Below are positions 1-5,382 of a stretch of DNA of 5,801 nt, one piece after another. The stretch is from Methanosarcinaceae archaeon (GTDB lineage: Archaea > Halobacteriota > Methanosarcinia > Methanosarcinales > Methanosarcinaceae). The translations under genes and the position numbers were made by a program. The notes under the pieces are model-generated. The model did not search any database. It saw only the letters and a program-made list of their open reading frames with translations, and had not been told where the DNA came from. The DNA is taken from positions 1 through 5,801 of the forward strand of contig JAGAEB010000008.1 in the NCBI GenBank assembly GCA_017613335.1, read 5' to 3'. Every line of letters starts with the position of its first letter. Within the stretch, counting starts at the first letter, position 1.

Positions 1-2
1 AA

Positions 3-824
3 TATTCATTTAATTATGATGAGATCAACCCTGAATTTTATATGTTCCATGTCAGAAACATGGAAAAAGCCGATTATCTCGCAGCGCACAAATATGCTGA
101 TATGAGTCAGAATTATCACATGGCTGCCGCATATGACATTTCAGGCACAAGCGCAACCGGTATCTCGACAATCGGAAGAGGATTCTGTACTGAATTCCTC
201 GCAGATACGAAAGATGTCAACAAGACAGGAGTCGCTGCCAGCGAATACGCGGCAGATATGGCCGATATCGAATCTCTGGAAAAGATGTTCGACAGCATTG
301 AAGCAAAAATTCTGTATATGGTCGACAGCGGTGTGCTGACTGACGAGATCCCGGACGATTTCAGTCTCGTCATCCCGGATGACGGCTGTCCGTTTACAGT
401 ATCTGTGGATGACACGGAACTGGCAACATCAAAAGAATCCGAAAATGTATGGAATTTCGGAGAACTCGTCGATCTTGACGGCGACGGTACGCCTGAATCT
501 TATCCGTATTCGATCAGTTACACGCCGGCTTCCGGGGACGCAAAGGCATTCTTTACACAGACCATCAACGTTCCTGTCGAAAATGCCCGGCCGGTAAAAA
601 TCGCATACGATCTTGAGATCGACGAATCGTCGGAAGACGGCTCTTACCCTGTCGCTGATGCCGCTTACCTTGATTACTTCCGTACCGCAGACAGTTCATC
701 ACAGCTGACCGGCAGCGCGGATGAGGGATCCGGCCAGTATGACGGACGGTATGAATTTGATATCCCGGAAGTCACATACGGCACGACCCTCACGTTCACG
801 ATCACAGCCGACACCGGTATATAG
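3..824 (+). CDS. Surface protein with vWA-type C-terminal region and beta-sandwich module, 5' partial, ending at an in-frame TAG
   Basis: The frame is open from the first complete codon at 3, so the gene starts left of the window and the Met at 42 is internal. The first part, to about 310, ends in a helix (DIESLEKMFDSIEAKI) typical of the last helix of a von Willebrand A domain. No MIDAS motif is visible; it would lie upstream. Then comes a beta-rich segment with DEIPDDFSLV and VWNFGELVDLDGDGTP. It resembles the sandwich module that follows vWA domains in secreted adhesin-like proteins (family knowledge). The product is acidic and Ser/Thr/Gly-rich, as expected for an extracellular protein. 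The frame stops at TAG 822-824, inside the motif TFTITADTGI. The same frame continues past the stop into the rest of an InlB-type repeat and a dockerin, so this is probably one gene interrupted by TAG, not a natural C-terminus. Specific function and ligand are unknown. Confidence 0.8.
   Translation, partial: YSFNYDEINPEFYMFHVRNMEKADYLAAHKYADMSQNYHMAAAYDISGTSATGISTIGRGFCTEFLADTKDVNKTGVAASEYAADMADIESLEKMFDSIEAKILYMVDSGVLTDEIPDDFSLVIPDDGCPFTVSVDDTELATSKESENVWNFGELVDLDGDGTPESYPYSISYTPASGDAKAFFTQTINVPVENARPVKIAYDLEIDESSEDGSYPVADAAYLDYFRTADSSSQLTGSADEGSGQYDGRYEFDIPEVTYGTTLTFTITADTGI
822..824 (+). other. In-frame amber codon splitting the surface protein
   Basis: Both flanks are one open frame and jointly encode one repeat domain. 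Aligned by eye to the family pattern (T-A-x-x-G-x-G-G-x-I-S-P-x-G), the TAG falls where glycine is usual. It is the only TAG stop in the window: the other genes end in TGA (five) or TAA (one). Possible explanations are a nonsense mutation, a sequencing error, natural read-through or pyrrolysine insertion. No pyrrolysine machinery is visible here, so that last option is speculation. Confidence 0.75.
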
Positions 825-1175
825 GGCATCATCAGTCCTTACGGCAGCATATCTGCAGAAGCAGGCAGCAACATGACCTTCACAATGACACCGAATTCCG
901 GATGGCATATTCAGGATGTCATCGTTGACGGCGTTTCCGTCGGACCGTGTTCAAAATACACATTCACAAACATTGATGATGATCATACGATCAGCGTGAC
1001 TTTTGCAGCCGATGATCAGTCGACGACCGTCCCGAAAACGACAGAAAGTCTGGAAAAACTGATCGATCATATGGTCAACAGAACGCCTCTTGACGGCGAC
1101 TATGACTTCACCGGAGACGGACGCGTCAACGGTAAAGATGTCATTTTACTGAGTATGCTGATCAAACGCACCTGA
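825..1175 (+). pseudogene. 3' continuation of the surface protein: InlB-type repeat plus C-terminal half dockerin
   Basis: This is in the same frame as the upstream CDS, directly after the TAG. The segment reads GIISPYGSISAEAGSNMTF, then VIVDGVSVG, YTFTNIDDDHTISVTF. This is the usual second half of a divergent InlB B-repeat / bacterial repeat domain, whose first strand (TFTITADTG) lies before the TAG. After a Ser/Thr linker comes an amphipathic helix (SLEKLIDHMVNR) and one dockerin-type calcium loop at about 1104-1139 (DFTGDGRVNGKD; Asp at loop positions 1, 5 and 12, Asn at 9, Thr in place of the usual Asn/Asp at 3), followed by the helix VILLSMLI. The first calcium loop of a normal two-loop dockerin is missing. 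An independent start at ATG 873 is possible, but it would begin mid-domain, has no clear Shine-Dalgarno sequence and would give a 100-residue protein without a signal peptide. I therefore read it as the separated 3' part, or as a read-through extension if the TAG is translated. Stop is TGA 1173-1175. Confidence 0.7.
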
Positions 1176-1416
1176 CGTCGTAAAATCAGATTTCCGGGCA
1201 AAAACGTGATTTTCCGAAGATTGCTCCTGCCATTTCCGGAAAAACCTTTATTCTGACGTATCGTCAGTTCTGTCTTTCCGGAAAACGACAGTCACGGAAG
1301 ATGACCTGTGCAGGCCGGACAGGCCTGCACATCATTTCCGCGAAACGGTTCAGTTGTTCTGTCCGGATCATCGAAAGATCATTCTGTTTTCTGTTCATTC
1401 AAAAAGAGTATTCTGT
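1176..1416. other. Convergent spacer, no gene seen
   Basis: This spacer separates the stop of the surface protein from the stop of the leftward HD gene. I see no convincing reading frame. It holds several TTCC-GGAAAA-type words (around 1234-1244 and 1276-1285), a small hairpin (CTGACG 1253-1258 with CGTCAG 1262-1267) and a stronger hairpin at 1307-1331. The first copy of a 22-bp tandem repeat lies at its right end. Confidence 0.7.
1307..1331. terminator. Hairpin in convergent spacer, possible 3'-end element
   Basis: Perfect 10-bp inverted repeat TGTGCAGGCC / GGCCTGCACA with a 5-base loop (GGACA). It lies 132 bases past the surface-protein stop and 86 bases past the HD gene's stop. No oligo-T tract directly follows it on either strand, so it is not a textbook intrinsic terminator. 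It could be an mRNA 3'-end stabiliser, a bidirectional pause site or a protein-binding dyad. Confidence 0.4.
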
Positions 1417-1432
1417 TCATTCAAAAAGAGTA
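1389..1432. repeat. 22-bp tandem duplication over the HD gene's 3' end
   Basis: Two perfect 22-bp copies, 1389-1410 and 1411-1432, each containing TTCATTCAAAAAGAGTA. A partial third start (TTCTGTTTT) follows at 1433-1441. The right copy encodes the last residues (TLFE) and the TGA stop of the HD gene on the minus strand; the left copy lies just beyond the stop. Read leftward, each copy gives a CTCTTTTT tract, so the duplication doubles a U-rich 3' end that may help transcription termination. Confidence 0.85.
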
Positions 1433-2643
1433 TTCTGTTTTGTCTTCTTCACATTCTGGACATCGAAGAAGTCATATGCCGCTTTACGGACATCTTCAAG
1501 TTTTTCTTTGGGCGCAAAGACGCCCATTTTCCAGTTCTCCGTATGGGCTTTTCCGAGAACGGATATGAACGGAGAGACCTCTGTCAGATACTGGATCTTT
1601 TTGCCGACGATCTGCGCTTTCATTTCCGCGATCATCGGTTTCTGCGGGATGTCGACCATGACGTCGCTGACGTCGACGCCGGCGTTTTCCGCGATTTCTT
1701 TTTCAATGCGGCTGATGTTCTTCCGATGTCTGAAAACATCTTCCCCGACGACGTCGATGCCTTCGTAGAGCGCCCTTTTGTAGAGATCGCGGTTATCAAG
1801 GCGGCGGGCGATTTCACAGGCAAAGCTGTCATTGCCGTTTTTTTCATTATCCTGACGCATGGCTGCCATGAGCCCGATATCATCCAGAAGTTCAAATTCC
1901 TGCGGCCTGATCGATTTCGTCTCGATCAGATATGTGCAGGCGCGGGAACACATCGTCTCGGCGATCCTCGACACGTGGTGATAATAAACGGAAGAATTCA
2001 TCCAGTAACGGGAAGCGAGAAGCGATTCCGCCGCCATGACGGCATTGGGAAGGAGAACGAAATTTTTGCCGTAGAATCCCATATGTTTCAGGAGGCGGAT
2101 ACTGTCGACACCGCCTGACGTGACGCCTGTATAATGCATATCGCGCGCCAGATAATCCATTTTGTCGACATCGATCTCACTGCTCAGGATACGGCTGATC
2201 ATCGTCTCACCGCTGATATGTGCGGCGATCTTCGAGGGTTTCAGACCGTGATCGCGCAGCAGATCGCCGATCTGACCGGACGAAAGGATATTTTTGACAT
2301 CATCGTGATGACGCATGCAGTACGTTTCGATGATCTTTTCCGTGGCATGGGAAAACGGCCCGTGGCCGATATCGTGCAGAAGAGCCGCCGTCATGAGTTC
2401 TTCGCGCTCTTCGGGCTTTGACAGGGTGATGTCCCCCATCTCAAACGCCTTTGAGGCCAGATACATGACGCCCATCGAATGCTCAAAACGCGTATGGTTC
2501 GCGCCGGGATAGACCATATTTGAAAAGCCGAGCTGTCTGATACGGCGCAGACGCTGCATCCGGGGCGTATCCAGAAGCTTTGCCTGAAAATCATCAATCT
2601 CAATATATCCGTGGACCGGATCAAGAACAACCTTTGTTTCCAT
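1417..2643 (-). CDS. HD-domain phosphohydrolase (COG1078 / dNTP triphosphohydrolase-like)
   Basis: This 408-residue cytosolic protein is a member of the HD superfamily related to SAMHD1-like and dGTP triphosphohydrolases. The N-terminus (KVVLDPVHGYIEID, then RMQRLRRIRQLG) is the hallmark of COG1078 proteins. The metal-site residues are all present: His55 in TRFEHSMG, His90-Asp91 in LLHDIGHGPFSH, and Asp160 in EIDVDKMDYLARD. The catalytic core is therefore intact and metal-dependent hydrolysis of a nucleotide phosphate is likely. The actual substrate is unknown; family members hydrolyse dNTPs, but many are uncharacterised. Length fits the family. The ATG at 2643 is preceded by AGGGGATG, a purine-rich ribosome-binding stretch, and by a TATA-like element. 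It is transcribed leftward, away from the transporter genes, as a single gene. The last codons and the stop lie in a 22-bp tandem repeat, so the extreme C-terminus (TKQNTLFE) may vary between strains. Confidence 0.93.
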   Translation of the reverse strand: METKVVLDPVHGYIEIDDFQAKLLDTPRMQRLRRIRQLGFSNMVYPGANHTRFEHSMGVMYLASKAFEMGDITLSKPEEREELMTAALLHDIGHGPFSHATEKIIETYCMRHHDDVKNILSSGQIGDLLRDHGLKPSKIAAHISGETMISRILSSEIDVDKMDYLARDMHYTGVTSGGVDSIRLLKHMGFYGKNFVLLPNAVMAAESLLASRYWMNSSVYYHHVSRIAETMCSRACTYLIETKSIRPQEFELLDDIGLMAAMRQDNEKNGNDSFACEIARRLDNRDLYKRALYEGIDVVGEDVFRHRKNISRIEKEIAENAGVDVSDVMVDIPQKPMIAEMKAQIVGKKIQYLTEVSPFISVLGKAHTENWKMGVFAPKEKLEDVRKAAYDFFDVQNVKKTKQNTLFE

Positions 2644-2666
2644 GACATCCCCTGCCCAAACCGCTT

Positions 2667-2693
2667 ATGAATACACCTTCATGAAATAAAAAG
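2667..2693 (-). promoter_or_regulatory. Putative promoter and operator of the HD gene
   Basis: On the minus strand an A/T-rich box (CTTTTTATTT, 2684-2693) sits about 45 bp before the ATG. This would place transcription start near 2660 and give a short leader containing AGGGGATG. Between box and start lies a dyad ATGAA-N6-TTCAT (2667-2682), with a palindrome TTCATGAA (2678-2685) touching the box, a reasonable place for a repressor. Both are called by eye. Confidence 0.4.
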
Positions 2694-2764
2694 AATCCTG
2701 AAAGACGGAATGTCCCGGCGGTCCCCTTTTTCTGTTTTCCTTTTTCTTTTTCCGGTTTTCCTGT

Positions 2765-2818
2765 GATCTTTCCCTGACGATCTTTCCTGACGATCTTTCC
2801 CTGATGATCTTCCTGTCG
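2765..2818. repeat. 13-14-bp tandem repeat in the divergent promoter region
   Basis: Four head-to-tail units of GATCTTTCCCTGAC type begin at 2765, 2779, 2792 and 2806. The first three are 14, 13 and 14 bp and nearly identical; the fourth is degenerate. A T/C-rich stretch (CCCTTTTTCTGTTTTCC and following, about 2725-2760) lies to its left. The array ends about 10 bp before the TATA element of the rightward transporter gene, so it could be regulatory or a slippage product. Confidence 0.8.
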
Positions 2819-2828
2819 TTTTACAAAA

Positions 2829-2841
2829 AGTATATCATATG
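2829..2841 (+). promoter_or_regulatory. TATA element of the EamA/DMT gene
   Basis: The A/T-rich AGTATATCATAT lies about 35 bp before the ATG at 2870. With normal archaeal spacing transcription would start near 2858-2864, giving a very short leader or almost none. No clear Shine-Dalgarno sequence precedes the ATG, which agrees with near-leaderless initiation. Confidence 0.5.
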
Positions 2842-2869
2842 AAACGGCCTTCTGACCTTCATTTATCGA

Positions 2870-3313
2870 ATGACCGGAAAATCATGTATGTGGAAAATGA
2901 TCTGTCCCGTTCTGATCGTTGTTGCCGCCAACACGTTTTATAACATCTGCACGAAATCCGTCCCCGTCAGAGCAAACGCGTTCAGCATGCTGACGATCAC
3001 TTATTCCGTTGCAGCTATCCTTTCTCTGATCATGCTTTTTGCCACATCGCCGGATCGGAATATCGTCCCGGAGTTTTTCAAAAACAACTGGTCCGCTTTC
3101 GTTCTCGGTTTTGCGATCGTTGCCCTGGAATTCGGCTATGTCCTGATGTTCCGCGCCGGCTGGGAGATCAGTTCGGCGTCGGTCGTCGCCAACATAAGTC
3201 TCGCGATCGTTCTCCTGTTCGTCGGGTATTTCCTCTATAAAGAGACCATCACCATCAGACAGATTGCAGGCATCGCTGTCTGTCTTTTCGGAATATGGCT
3301 GATCAGCAAATAA
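2870..3313 (+). CDS. Single-domain EamA/DMT-family membrane transporter
   Basis: This 147-residue integral membrane protein has five predicted membrane segments at about residues 10-30, 37-57, 74-98, 102-123 and 128-146. The last two carry the EamA-like signature: SASVVANISLAIVLLFVGYFLYKE, then ITIRQIAGIAVCLFGIWLIS. Most DMT transporters have two EamA domains (about 300 residues, ten helices). This one has a single domain and would need to form a dimer. The ends of the reading frame are clean, so it looks like a genuine half-size protein and not a truncation. The substrate cannot be deduced; relatives export small metabolites, amino acids or drugs. The start at ATG 2870 fits the TATA element; ATG 2888 (residue 7) would also keep all five helices. 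The AEC permease gene follows 212 bp downstream on the same strand with no T-rich terminator between them, so co-transcription is possible. Confidence 0.85.
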   Translation: MTGKSCMWKMICPVLIVVAANTFYNICTKSVPVRANAFSMLTITYSVAAILSLIMLFATSPDRNIVPEFFKNNWSAFVLGFAIVALEFGYVLMFRAGWEISSASVVANISLAIVLLFVGYFLYKETITIRQIAGIAVCLFGIWLISK

Positions 3314-3329
3314 GAGAAATCCGGGAGCC

Positions 3330-3341
3330 TGCCGGCCGGCA
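3330..3341. repeat. 12-bp perfect palindrome downstream of the DMT gene
   Basis: TGCCGGCCGGCA is a perfect GC-rich palindrome 16 bp after the DMT stop. With no loop and no T tract it is unlikely to be an intrinsic terminator. It may be a protein-binding dyad or chance. Confidence 0.4.
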
Positions 3342-3371
3342 CAGACGACACACATTCAATGCCTTCGGAAA

Positions 3372-3488
3372 AGAGTCATCCGGAAAAAGGAGTCATCCTG
3401 AAAAAGAGTCATCTTTCTCAGAAAAAGAGTCATCCTGAAAAAGAGTCATCTTTCTCAGAAAAAGAGTCATCCGGAAAAAAGAGTCATC
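3372..3488. repeat. Seven-copy AAAAAGAGTCATC array between the two transporter genes
   Basis: The core (A/G)GAGTCATC occurs at 3372, 3389, 3405, 3426, 3442, 3463 and 3480, with intervals of 17, 16, 21, 16, 21 and 17 bp. Each core is preceded by an A-run. A compound 37-bp unit (one 16-bp plus one 21-bp spacing, the latter carrying TTTCTCAG) is present twice. The array fills most of the 212-bp spacer and ends about 35 bp before the AEC start. Short reading frames across it encode only Lys/Ser low-complexity sequence and I do not regard them as genes. The spacers are not unique sequences of CRISPR length, so this is not a CRISPR array. Confidence 0.9.
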
Positions 3489-3493
3489 CCGCA

Positions 3494-3504
3494 GAAAAAG
3501 AATT
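3494..3504 (+). promoter_or_regulatory. Possible TATA-like element of the AEC gene
   Basis: GAAAAAGAATT lies about 27 bp before the GTG start at 3526. Transcription would then begin at or very near the start codon, giving a leaderless mRNA. The motif resembles the A-runs of the array just upstream, which weakens the call. Confidence 0.25.
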
Positions 3505-3525
3505 TCATGGTCATTCATTTCAGAG

Positions 3526-4458
3526 GTGGATTTTACGGAGATCGTTTTTGTTATCATTCTGATGATCCTTTCGGGCTGGCTTCTCAGGACCCTGGGCATT
3601 TTATCAGAATCTTCCTCCGTCCACTTCAACAGACTTGTCATCAATGTGACGATGCCGGCGCTGATCTTCGTTTCTATGACACAGAACATTCATGCCGAAC
3701 AGCTTCCGGAATATCTTCTTCTGACCGTCCTGATGATCATCGGAACGGGTATCTGCATGGCTTTGTCATGGGCGGCCGGCAAATATATCCTTCATCTGTC
3801 ACCTGCTTCTCTTTATGCTTTTATGCTCGTCTGCAGCATCGGAAATACCGGTTTCATGGGATATCCGATCTGTTCAGCTTATTTCGGGGCGGAAGGTCTC
3901 ACAAGAGCCGTTTTCTGCGATTCGTCGACGACAGTCACCATGATCACGGCTTCCGTTCTTCTCGGAACGAAACTTTCCGGGGAAAAACGCAGCATTCTCC
4001 GCGAATTCCTCAAGTTTCCGATCTTTCTCACATGGATCGGCTCGATGATCCTCATCGTCATCGGCTTCAGAGCAGACATGCTCCCGGAAGTCATTCTCAC
4101 CTGTCTCGACATGATCGCCTCTGTCACAACGCCGCTGATCATGATCTCCGTCGGTCTCTCTCTTTCCGGGAAACATATCAGAGATGCCGTCATTCCAAGC
4201 ATCTCGACATGTTTTTTCCGTCTTCTGACCGCGCCCGCGATCGTCTTTGCCCTGGCGCTCCTCTTCGGCATCACCGACCTCAGCCGGACAGTACTCGTCC
4301 TCGAAGCCGGTATGCCCTGCGCGATGGCGATCACGATCTTTGCGGAAATCTACGGCATGGACAAAAAACTCGTCTCCGGGTCGACATTCCTCACCACATG
4401 TCTCTCCCTTGCCACGATCCCTGTCGCCGTTTATCTCCTGCAGAACGTTATTGCCTGA
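3526..4458 (+). CDS. AEC-family (auxin efflux carrier-like) permease
   Basis: This 310-residue membrane protein is of the AEC / Mem_trans family (PF03547), usual length about 300-320. Family hallmarks are clear: an N-terminal helix ending LSGWLLRTLGIL (15-26), VTMPALIF (41-48), the broken-helix motif SIGNTGFMGYP (104-114), PLIMISVGLSLSG (203-215) and the second conserved segment EAGMPCAMAITIFAEIYG (260-277). Around ten membrane helices form two five-helix halves. Archaeal and bacterial members are thought to move organic anions such as malate or other carboxylates; the substrate here is unknown. The start is GTG 3526: no upstream ATG exists in frame back to the stop at 3436, and the next ATG (3562) would remove half of the first helix. 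GAGGTGG overlaps the start codon, so it cannot serve as a normal ribosome-binding site for it. The gene lies downstream of the DMT gene across the seven-copy array and ends in TGA. Confidence 0.92.
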   Translation: MDFTEIVFVIILMILSGWLLRTLGILSESSSVHFNRLVINVTMPALIFVSMTQNIHAEQLPEYLLLTVLMIIGTGICMALSWAAGKYILHLSPASLYAFMLVCSIGNTGFMGYPICSAYFGAEGLTRAVFCDSSTTVTMITASVLLGTKLSGEKRSILREFLKFPIFLTWIGSMILIVIGFRADMLPEVILTCLDMIASVTTPLIMISVGLSLSGKHIRDAVIPSISTCFFRLLTAPAIVFALALLFGITDLSRTVLVLEAGMPCAMAITIFAEIYGMDKKLVSGSTFLTTCLSLATIPVAVYLLQNVIA

Positions 4459-4506
4459 CAGGATGCCGCAGGTAAAAAAGGAAGATGTGACAGATCCGTC
4501 AATAAA

Positions 4507-4617
4507 CCGGCTGTCGGGGATCTGAAAATAAAACAGGTTGTCAGGGATCCGAAAATAAAAACCGGCTGCCGGGATCTGAAAATAATACCGGCTGTCGGAG
4601 ATTCGAAAATAAAAAAA
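4507..4617. repeat. Four-copy 26-30-bp tandem array between AEC and gfcR
   Basis: Four diverged units (4507-4533, 4534-4561, 4562-4587, 4588-4617) each have a GC-rich half such as CCGGCTGTCGGGGATCTG followed by AAAATAAAA. The GC half can form a tiny hairpin, perfect in the third unit (CCGG-CTG-CCGG). Read leftward, in the direction of gfcR transcription, each unit presents a TTTTATTTTC tract, so the array lies immediately beyond the gfcR terminator as a series of further U-rich stop signals. Confidence 0.88.
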
Positions 4618-4644
4618 GGCAGATACGGAAAAACCGCATCTGCC
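4607..4644 (-). terminator. Intrinsic-type terminator of gfcR, probably bidirectional
   Basis: The stem is GGCAGATACGG (4618-4628) and CCGCATCTGCC (4634-4644), eleven pairs with one mismatch at DNA level that becomes G-U in the leftward RNA, and a loop of five identical bases. On the minus strand the stem is followed at once by seven T, then ATTTT, the classical form. On the plus strand a weaker T tract (4652-4656) follows eight bases later, so it may also end the AEC transcript. It lies 43 bases beyond the gfcR stop. Confidence 0.85.
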
Positions 4645-4686
4645 GGGTCTGTTTTTATCTGTTCTTTTCCTGTCCTGCGGATCTGT

Positions 4687-5304
4687 TCATCCGAGGCGCG
4701 TGATCTTGACCATTGAGACGACCGGAACGCCCTCGATCTCCTCGTAGTTGACTTTGTCGACGAGGACAGCGATCGCGACCGGATCGGCGCCGGCAAGTTT
4801 GAGGGACGTGACGGCATCAGAGAGCGTGCCGCCGGTGGTGATGACATCATCAACGATGACGCATGTCTTTCCGCGGACGTTTCCGAAGTTGCGGCTGAAA
4901 GTTCCCTTGGAACTGCTGCCGCGGCCTTCCATGTTTTCTTTCTTCGAGTAGTACATGGAAAAGCCTGATTCCAGTTCGTTCGCCATGAAACCGGCGACAG
5001 GAACGCCGCTTGATGATACGCCGACAACGAGGTCGATGAATTTTCCCTGTTTCTCAGCTTCTTCGAGGACCATATCGCAGAGCGTCTGGGCGGTGCATCT
5101 CAGACGGGTCGCATTCTGGCCGAGGCTCGACCAGTTGACGGAAATGTCTTTCGGGATGATGCTTCCTTCCTGCGGCTTTTTGTTGGTGATGAGCCACATG
5201 ACCGTTTCTGCTGAGATGTTGAGTTCATCAGCGATCTGACCTGTCGTCATGCCGCTGCGCTGGAGTTCATCGGCTTTCAGGGCCATCTGTTCGATTTTAG
5301 TCAT
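4687..5304 (-). CDS. gfcR: GfcR-type transcriptional regulator (PyrE-like phosphoribosyltransferase with HTH)
   Basis: This 205-residue protein has an N-terminal helix-turn-helix (about residues 17-40: GMTTGQIADELNISAETVMWL) fused to a type I phosphoribosyltransferase domain (about 60-205). The PRPP-binding loop CVIVDDVITTGGT is at 148-160 and a VVGVSSSGVPVA strand-loop at 93-104. This architecture defines the archaeal 'orotate phosphoribosyltransferase-like' group. In Haloferax the founder, GfcR, activates genes of sugar catabolism (established knowledge). Its role in methanogens is less clear, and it may sense PRPP or a nucleotide/sugar phosphate. True catalytic OPRTase lacks the HTH, so a regulatory role is more likely than pyrimidine synthesis. 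The ATG at 5304 follows GGAAGGAAAATC, a good ribosome-binding site. A TATA box lies about 45 bp upstream and a strong terminator after the stop, so it is a single-gene unit. The phased GATC array just beyond its promoter is a candidate target for autoregulation (inference). Confidence 0.88.
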   Translation of the reverse strand: MTKIEQMALKADELQRSGMTTGQIADELNISAETVMWLITNKKPQEGSIIPKDISVNWSSLGQNATRLRCTAQTLCDMVLEEAEKQGKFIDLVVGVSSSGVPVAGFMANELESGFSMYYSKKENMEGRGSSSKGTFSRNFGNVRGKTCVIVDDVITTGGTLSDAVTSLKLAGADPVAIAVLVDKVNYEEIEGVPVVSMVKITRLG

Positions 5305-5344
5305 GATTTTCCTTCCTGGATCTGTTGATATTGTGAAACTTCCC

Positions 5345-5354
5345 GATTATATGT
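5345..5354 (-). promoter_or_regulatory. TATA box of gfcR
   Basis: On the minus strand ACATATAATC lies about 45 bp before the ATG. Normal archaeal spacing puts transcription start near 5322, with a leader of roughly 18 bases containing GGAAGGA. This is the clearest archaeal promoter in the window. Confidence 0.65.
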
Positions 5355-5382
5355 GCGGCTCGTATTTCAGTCTTTGTCTGAC

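Noticed and set aside
1354..2118. Long rightward frame opposite the HD gene
   Set aside because: The opposite strand encodes a complete HD family protein with all metal ligands; the rightward product has no recognisable domain.
2667..2684. Five-codon upstream reading frame (MKVYS) ahead of the HD gene
   Set aside because: It would lie at or upstream of the predicted transcription start, so it is probably not transcribed.
3330..3341. GC-rich palindrome as terminator of the DMT gene
   Set aside because: It has no loop and no T tract on the plus strand afterwards.
2882..3355. Leftward frame opposite the DMT gene
   Set aside because: It gives a charged, domain-free product; the rightward strand gives a five-helix EamA domain.
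3372..3488. CRISPR-like array
   Set aside because: Repeat cores are only about 9-13 bp, intervals are 16-21 bp and the spacers are not unique; no cas genes are nearby.
3359..3562. Rightward reading frame of 67 codons across the seven-copy array
   Set aside because: Its product is only Lys/Ser/Glu repeats created by the DNA repeat; there is no ribosome-binding site and it runs into the AEC gene in another frame.
3507..4475. Frame of 322 codons overlapping the AEC gene
   Set aside because: The product is Arg/His-rich without membrane segments or a known domain, while the overlapping frame gives a clear AEC permease.
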